Positions 5,815 through 10,568 of a DNA stretch of 10,568 nt are shown piece after piece. The stretch is from Gammaproteobacteria bacterium (lineage in GTDB: Bacteria; Pseudomonadota; Gammaproteobacteria; Xanthomonadales; Marinicellaceae): contig JAUHZH010000036.1 of the NCBI GenBank assembly GCA_030426065.1, positions 1 through 10,568 of the forward strand, in the 5' to 3' direction. A model generated the notes under the pieces. The model did not search any database, was not told where the DNA came from, and saw only the letters and a list, made by a program, of their open reading frames with translations. The translations under genes were made by a program, and so were the position numbers. The stretch's first letter is position 1, and each line of letters opens with the position of its first letter.

Positions 5815-8385
5815 ATGAACATCAATAAATTAACCACCAATTTCCAACAAGCCATCAATGAGGCGCAATCCATCGCGGTCGGTATGGATCACAACATGAT
5901 TGAAACCGGACACGTGTTCAAGGCTTTGTTGGCGCAAGAACATTCTTCTTTGAAAAATGTCTTGATGAAATCAGGCGTCAAGGTCGGTGCCTTACAAGAT
6001 GACATCGAGCAGGCATTGAATGACATGCCCACGGTCTCGGGCAATGCAGGTCAAGTCAACCTGTCCAACGGCTTGGTTCGGGTGCTGAACCTGTGTGACA
6101 AACTGGCACAGAAACGCGGTGACCAATACATCGCTTCTGAGTTGTTTGCCTTGGCGGTGTTGGATGCCAAAGACAGCATGGGCAAGGCCTTGACCCAAAA
6201 CGCAGGCAACCGCGAATCGATTGAGCAAACCATTGATCAAGTCCGGGGCGGCCAAAACGTTGATGAGCAGGGCGCTGAGGAAAACCGAGGTGCTTTGGAC
6301 AAATACACGATAGATTTGACCGAGCGCGCGGCCCAATCCAAGATGGACCCCATCATCGGTCGCGATGAAGAAATCCGCCGCACGATTCAAATCCTGCAGC
6401 GCCGAACCAAGAACAACCCGGTCATCATCGGTGAACCCGGTGTCGGTAAAACTGCCATCGTTGAAGGTTTGGCGCAGCGCATCGTCAACAACGAAGTGCC
6501 CGAAGGCGTCAAAGGCAAGCGGTTGCTGTCTTTGGACCTCGGCGCTTTGATTGCCGGTGCCAAATACCGAGGTGAGTTCGAAGAACGCCTGAAATCACTG
6601 CTCAACGAGTTGGGTAAGCAGGAAGGTCAAATCATCTTGTTCATTGACGAATTACACACCATGGTCGGTGCCGGTGCGGCCGAAGGTGCCATGGATGCGG
6701 GCAACATGTTGAAACCCGCTTTGGCACGAGGTGAGCTGCACTGCATCGGAGCCACCACCTTGGATGAATACCGCAGTTACATCGAAAAAGACAAGGCTTT
6801 GGAGCGCCGTTTTCAAAAAGTGTTGGTCGAAGAACCTTCGGTTGAAGACACCATCGCCATCTTGCGCGGTCTGAATGAACGCTACGAAGTCCACCATGCG
6901 GTGGAAATCACCGACCCAGCCATCATAGCGGCGGCGACTTTATCACACCGCTACATCACCGATCGCAACTTGCCAGACAAGGCGATTGATTTGATGGACG
7001 AAGCAGCCAGTCGCATCCGCATGGAAATTGATTCCAAGCCAGAGAAACTGGACCGGTTGGATCGCCGCTTGATTCAGTTGAAAATGGAACGTGAAACCTT
7101 GTTGAAAGAAAAAGACAAGGGTTCGAAGAAACGATTGGGTGAACTGGAAGCCAACATCGAAACCATGGAACGAGAATATTCAGACCTGGCCGAAATTTGG
7201 AATGCAGAAAAAGCCGCAGTGCAAGGCACCACCCATTTGAAAGAAGAATTGGAACAAGCCAAAGCGCAGTTTGATCAAGCCAAACGTGCCGGTGATTTGG
7301 CCAAAATGTCTGAGTTGCAATACGGTGTGATGCCGCAATTGGAACAGCAAATTGAACAAGCCACGGAAGTGGACATGAGCAAATTCCAACTGCTCCGCAA
7401 CAAAGTCACCGAAGCCGAAATTGCCGAAATCGTTTCGATGTGGACCGGCATCCCTGTTTCGAAAATGATGGCCGGAGAAAAACAAAAACTGTTGGAAATG
7501 GAAGCCATCATCCACAAGCGTCTGATTGGCCAAACCGAAGCCGTCAGTGCGGTGGCCGATGCCATCCGCCGATCGCGTTCAGGTCTCGCTGATCCCAACA
7601 GGCCAATTGGTTCTTTCATGTTTTTGGGCCCCACAGGCGTGGGTAAAACCGAACTGTGTAAGGCTTTGAGTGAGTTCATGTTCGATACCGAAGATTCGAT
7701 CATCCGTTTGGACATGTCGGAGTTCATGGAAAAACACTCTGTGGCTCGACTGATTGGCGCGCCTCCGGGCTATGTGGGTTATGACCAAGGCGGTTACTTG
7801 ACTGAAGCGGTGCGCCGCAAACCCTATTCGTTGATTTTGTTGGATGAGGTGGAAAAAGCCCACCCCGACGTATTCAATGTGTTGTTGCAGGTGTTGGACG
7901 ATGGTCGCTTGACCGATGGTCAGGGCCGAACTGTAGATTTTAAGAATACCGTCATCATCATGACTTCGAACCTGGGATCGGATTTGATACAAAGCCAAAT
8001 CGACGAGCCGTACAAAACCATCAAAGAATCGGTGATGACCGTGGTGGGAACCCACTTCAGGCCCGAATTCATCAACCGCGTGGATGACATCGTGGTGTTC
8101 CATCCTTTGAAACAAGAGCACATTCGATTGATCGCTGGCATCCAAATCAAAAAGGTCAAAAAGCGTTTGGCATCACGTGAGTTGTTTCTGGACATCGATG
8201 ACGAGGCCTTGGACTTTTTGGGACGTGTTGGTTTCGATCCGGTTTATGGCGCCAGGCCTTTGAAACGGGCCATTCAGGACGAGCTGGAAAATCCTTTGGC
8301 AAAACAATTGTTGGCTGGCGAGTTCACAGCAGGTCAAACCATCAAGGCCAGGGTCGTCGACGGTGATTTGGTGTTCAAAAGCTGA
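5815..8385 (+). CDS. clpB: ATP-dependent disaggregase ClpB
   Basis: ClpB is a cytoplasmic hexameric AAA+ machine that works with DnaK to pull proteins out of aggregates. From ATG 5815 it has 856 residues (E. coli 857) and is similar throughout. It shows an N-terminal Clp_N domain (1-145), NBD1 with Walker A GEPGVGKT (206-213), pore Tyr251 in AKYRGEF, Walker B ending at Glu279, and Arg331-Arg332 as arginine fingers. The coiled-coil middle domain spans about 405-525. NBD2 has Walker A GPTGVGKT (605-612), pore Tyr653 in GYVGY, Walker B Glu678 and sensor-2 GARPLKR (812-818). All catalytic residues appear intact, and there is no IGF/L ClpP-binding loop. A longer TTG start at 5806 is open, but the ATG has GGAAA close upstream and matches E. 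coli. Expression is probably heat-inducible from the sigma-32-like promoter. Confidence 0.98.
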   Translation: MNINKLTTNFQQAINEAQSIAVGMDHNMIETGHVFKALLAQEHSSLKNVLMKSGVKVGALQDDIEQALNDMPTVSGNAGQVNLSNGLVRVLNLCDKLAQKRGDQYIASELFALAVLDAKDSMGKALTQNAGNRESIEQTIDQVRGGQNVDEQGAEENRGALDKYTIDLTERAAQSKMDPIIGRDEEIRRTIQILQRRTKNNPVIIGEPGVGKTAIVEGLAQRIVNNEVPEGVKGKRLLSLDLGALIAGAKYRGEFEERLKSLLNELGKQEGQIILFIDELHTMVGAGAAEGAMDAGNMLKPALARGELHCIGATTLDEYRSYIEKDKALERRFQKVLVEEPSVEDTIAILRGLNERYEVHHAVEITDPAIIAAATLSHRYITDRNLPDKAIDLMDEAASRIRMEIDSKPEKLDRLDRRLIQLKMERETLLKEKDKGSKKRLGELEANIETMEREYSDLAEIWNAEKAAVQGTTHLKEELEQAKAQFDQAKRAGDLAKMSELQYGVMPQLEQQIEQATEVDMSKFQLLRNKVTEAEIAEIVSMWTGIPVSKMMAGEKQKLLEMEAIIHKRLIGQTEAVSAVADAIRRSRSGLADPNRPIGSFMFLGPTGVGKTELCKALSEFMFDTEDSIIRLDMSEFMEKHSVARLIGAPPGYVGYDQGGYLTEAVRRKPYSLILLDEVEKAHPDVFNVLLQVLDDGRLTDGQGRTVDFKNTVIIMTSNLGSDLIQSQIDEPYKTIKESVMTVVGTHFRPEFINRVDDIVVFHPLKQEHIRLIAGIQIKKVKKRLASRELFLDIDDEALDFLGRVGFDPVYGARPLKRAIQDELENPLAKQLLAGEFTAGQTIKARVVDGDLVFKS

Positions 8386-8421
8386 AGACCACCCCATTGA
8401 TCCAAACCGACCAGCGATCAG

Positions 8422-8456
8422 CGCCTGATGCGGCTTAAAAAAGACCGTGTCAGGCG
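8422..8456 (+). terminator. Stem-loop after clpB, probable terminator
   Basis: CGCCTGATGCGG (8422-8433) pairs with CCGTGTCAGGCG (8445-8456) over 12 bp including two G-U pairs, around an 11-base A-rich loop. The following TTTGTTGCTTT is an imperfect T tract. It begins 36 bases after the clpB stop and ends 29 bases before the argS -10 element. It may therefore terminate or stabilise the clpB transcript. The interrupted T run makes full termination uncertain. Confidence 0.55.
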
Positions 8457-8484
8457 TTTGTTGCTTTAGCTTTGGTGGCTGCTT

Positions 8485-8493
8485 TGCTAAAAT
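8485..8493 (+). promoter_or_regulatory. Extended -10 promoter of argS
   Basis: TGCTAAAAT is a TGn extended -10 (TAAAAT at 8488-8493) followed by a GC-rich GGCCTGC. A TTTAGC 17 bp upstream is a poor -35 match. Transcription would begin near 8500, leaving about 24 bases before the ATG, and would also read into the ftsN-like gene. Confidence 0.5.
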
Positions 8494-8523
8494 GGCCTGC
8501 TTTCTATTCTGATTAGATACCCG

Positions 8524-10302
8524 ATGATTGGACACATCCGTGAGTTGGTAAGCCATGCCATTGAAGGCTTACAAAACAAAGGCACCTTTGAGCTGGCCGA
8601 AACGCCCCAATTCAACATTGAGCGCACCCGCGACAGCAAGCACGGAGACTATGCTTGTAATGTGGCCTTGATGTTGGCCAAACCTTTGGGTATGCCACCC
8701 AGGCAAATCGCCGAAACCATTTGTGCTGAAATGACCGAAACAGGTCATGTGGCGAAAACCGAAGTGGCTGGTCCCGGCTTCATCAATTTCTTTTTGACCG
8801 ATGCCTGTCGCATGCAAGTGGTCAAGAAAATCTTGCAACAGCGAGAAGCTTTTGGTGACAACAGCCAAGGCGAAGGACAACGCATCACAGTGGAATTCGT
8901 TTCGGCCAATCCCACTGGACCCTTGCATGTGGGCCATGGTCGAGGGGCTGCTTTTGGCTCCAGTTTGACCAATGTGCTGCGCAAATCAGGTTATCAGGTT
9001 CATGATGAATATTACGTCAATGACCACGGTCGACAAATGGACATTCTGGCGACGTCGGTTTGGCTTCGCTATTTGGAACTGTGTGGAGAAACCATCACTT
9101 TCCCAGTCAATGGCTACAAAGGCGAATACATATATGACATCGCCCGCAAGGTGCGCAACAAATGGGGTGATGACTACCGCCACACGGCGGTTGAAGTGTT
9201 TGCTCAAGTGGCTGCCGATGAAGGGGCTGAAGGCGGTGACAAAGAAAAACACATCGATGATTTGATTGTCAATGCCAAAGACATTTTGGGCAAAGGCTAT
9301 GGCCGCATTTTCAAAACGGCTTTGAAGTCCATCCTCAAAGGCATCGAAGACGATTTGGAAGACTTCAACGTCCTTTATGACGAGTGGTTTTCTGAAAAAT
9401 CTTTGCATGAATCTGATGCCATTGACCGGGCTTTGGCCAAATTGGAAGCCGGCGGGCACTTGTATAAAAAGGAGGGCGCTTTGTGGTTCAATGCGACCCA
9501 TTTTGGTGATGAGAAAGACCGCGTGGTGATGCGTGAAAATGGTTTGAAAACCTATTTCGCTTCAGACATCGCCTACCTGATGAATAAATTTGAACGCGGA
9601 TTCGATCAAGCCATTTATGTGTTCGGTGCCGATCACCATGGTTACATCGCCCGATTAAAAGCGGCCGCCAAGGCGATGGGGTTTGACCCTGAAAATATCG
9701 TCATCTTATTGGTCCAGTTTGCCCATTTATTCAAAGGCGGCGAAAAGTTACAAATGTCGACCCGTTCGGGGCAGTTTGTCACTCTGGCCGAGCTGGTTGA
9801 AGAAGTGGGTTGTGATGCGGCCCGTTTTTTCTACGTCATGCGATCACACGATCAGCATTTGGATTTTGATTTGGATCTGGCCAAATCCCAATCCAACGAC
9901 AACCCCGTTTATTACATCCAATATGCCCATGCCAGAATTTGCAGCATTTTCAAAAAACTGGAAACCGAAGGCCAGCCTCACAATGAAGAAATTGGCCACG
10001 TCGCCATCGAGTCATTGAAAGAAACGCATGAGCAAGAGCTCATCAGGCAGTTGGCACAGTATCCCGACACCATTCAAAAAGCGGGACAAAACCACGCCGT
10101 CAATACCGTGGCTAACTATTTGCGGGAGTTGGCGCAAGCCTTCCACAGTTATTACAACGCCCATCAAGTGCGGGTTGATAACGAGAATTTACGCAACGCT
10201 CGATTAAACTTATGTGAAGCGGTGCGCATTGTGCTGGCCAATGGTTTGGCCATTTTGGGCGCCTCTGCACCTGAATCGATGCATTCAGAAGACAAAAACT
10301 GA
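8524..10302 (+). CDS. argS: Arginyl-tRNA synthetase
   Basis: This cytoplasmic class I synthetase charges tRNA-Arg with arginine using ATP. It has 592 residues, slightly above the 577 of E. coli. Domains in order are the N-terminal tRNA-binding Add-1 domain (about 1-95, with HGDYACN and AGPGFINFF), the Rossmann catalytic core (about 120-430) and the C-terminal DALR anticodon-binding domain (about 465-592). The HIGH motif is HVGH (135-138) within NPTGPLHVGHGRGAAFG. The KMSKS position reads QMSTRSG (410-416), a common ArgS variant. YYVNDHGRQMD and DIAYLMNKFERG also fit the family. The sequence resembles the type I recall from pseudomonads more than that of E. coli. No Shine-Dalgarno precedes the ATG, but that start gives the normal N-terminus. 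The ftsN-like gene follows after 2 bases, so the two are probably cotranscribed. Confidence 0.97.
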   Translation: MIGHIRELVSHAIEGLQNKGTFELAETPQFNIERTRDSKHGDYACNVALMLAKPLGMPPRQIAETICAEMTETGHVAKTEVAGPGFINFFLTDACRMQVVKKILQQREAFGDNSQGEGQRITVEFVSANPTGPLHVGHGRGAAFGSSLTNVLRKSGYQVHDEYYVNDHGRQMDILATSVWLRYLELCGETITFPVNGYKGEYIYDIARKVRNKWGDDYRHTAVEVFAQVAADEGAEGGDKEKHIDDLIVNAKDILGKGYGRIFKTALKSILKGIEDDLEDFNVLYDEWFSEKSLHESDAIDRALAKLEAGGHLYKKEGALWFNATHFGDEKDRVVMRENGLKTYFASDIAYLMNKFERGFDQAIYVFGADHHGYIARLKAAAKAMGFDPENIVILLVQFAHLFKGGEKLQMSTRSGQFVTLAELVEEVGCDAARFFYVMRSHDQHLDFDLDLAKSQSNDNPVYYIQYAHARICSIFKKLETEGQPHNEEIGHVAIESLKETHEQELIRQLAQYPDTIQKAGQNHAVNTVANYLRELAQAFHSYYNAHQVRVDNENLRNARLNLCEAVRIVLANGLAILGASAPESMHSEDKN

Positions 10303-10304
10303 TC

Positions 10305-10568
10305 ATGGCAAAAAAGAAAACCAGCAAAAAACGATCCGTACGTACAACGTCAAGAAAAGCCGGTCACAAGCGACCAGTACCTGGTTGGATTATTTTGGTG
10401 GGCGGTGTGTTGTTCGGTTTGTTGTTGGCCACCTTCATTTACATCAAAGGTTGGGTGCCACAACCCATTGCACAACCCCAGCAACCGGTGCCAGGGCAAG
10501 CGGAAAAAGCACCCATCGAAGACGTCAGTGAGACGGTCGAAAAGAAAAAGGCCGATTACGATTTTTAC
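10305..10568 (+). CDS. ftsN: FtsN-like SPOR-domain cell-division protein (N-terminal part)
   Basis: The reading frame from ATG 10305 is open to the window end and gives 88 residues of a truncated gene. It shows a lysine/arginine-rich cytoplasmic tail (1-26, MAKKKTSKKR and so on) and one transmembrane helix (about 28-48). A periplasmic proline/glutamine-rich linker follows, ending in KKKADYDFY. The DYDFY stretch fits the (R/Y)FDFYxLLP sequence common after the linker in FtsN-like proteins. FtsN activates septal peptidoglycan synthesis, and its C-terminal SPOR domain, outside this window, binds denuded glycan. An FtsN-like SPOR gene directly after argS is the known pseudomonad order, usually followed by hslV and hslU. 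The 2-base gap to argS suggests translational coupling. The SPOR domain itself cannot be seen. Confidence 0.82.
   Translation, partial: MAKKKTSKKRSVRTTSRKAGHKRPVPGWIILVGGVLFGLLLATFIYIKGWVPQPIAQPQQPVPGQAEKAPIEDVSETVEKKKADYDFY

Noticed and set aside
7579..8145. 188-codon minus-strand ORF inside clpB, and similar antisense ORFs in argS
   Set aside because: They lie wholly within conserved genes, have no ribosome site and show no recognisable protein features; they are shadows of the sense codons.
8422..8456. Enterobacterial REP element (GCCTGATGCG-like) after clpB
   Set aside because: Only the first arm resembles the E. coli REP; the loop and second arm differ and no second copy is in the window, so it is annotated as a plain stem-loop.
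8511..8522. GATTAGATACCC, identical to a universal 16S rRNA segment, just before argS
   Set aside because: The match is only about 12 bases and the flanks do not continue as 16S rRNA, so it is most likely chance.

Overview
The window is mostly ordinary gammaproteobacterial chromosome. It carries mgtE, rimI, clpB, argS and the start of an ftsN-like gene, with two unfamiliar secreted-protein genes in the middle. ClpB resembles the E. coli protein over its full length, and argS followed directly by an FtsN-like SPOR-family gene is an arrangement known from pseudomonads. Leucine TTG codons are very common. The short C-terminal IFxx(G/S)FE motif in both secreted proteins reminds me of exported proteins from Lysobacterales-like lineages such as Marinicella or Wenzhouxiangella; this is recall, not a search, and the placement is tentative.

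Layout. Bases 1-1427 (minus) hold a complete MgtE magnesium channel, with a possible edge-truncated downstream ORF. Bases 1428-1532 are a divergent intergenic region with a REP-like palindrome and an extended -10 promoter for rimI. RimI (1533-2027, plus) acetylates ribosomal protein S18. It meets the long secreted-protein gene (2029-4587, minus) tail to tail with one base between the stops. That gene encodes an 852-residue modular surface or secreted protein: signal peptide, glycine-rich parallel beta-helix, two HYDIN-like Ig domains, a Calx-beta-like domain, the IFxxGFE motif and a C-terminal extension. After a divergent AT-rich gap (4588-4730) comes a 323-residue secreted, cysteine-rich protein (4731-5702, plus) with an acidic DxDG-type loop near each end and a terminal IFEDSFE, closed by a strong intrinsic terminator.

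clpB (5815-8385, plus) follows a good sigma-32-type promoter. A 12-bp hairpin lies between clpB and argS (8524-10302, plus), which has its own extended -10 promoter nearly identical to the rimI one. The ftsN-like gene starts 2 nt after argS and runs off the window.

How the genes relate. The housekeeping genes serve ion homeostasis, translation, proteostasis and division, and do not form one pathway. The most novel part is the divergent pair of exported proteins, which share a C-terminal motif and acidic Ca-binding-like loops. I see no defence system, mobile element, CRISPR array, tRNA or rRNA.
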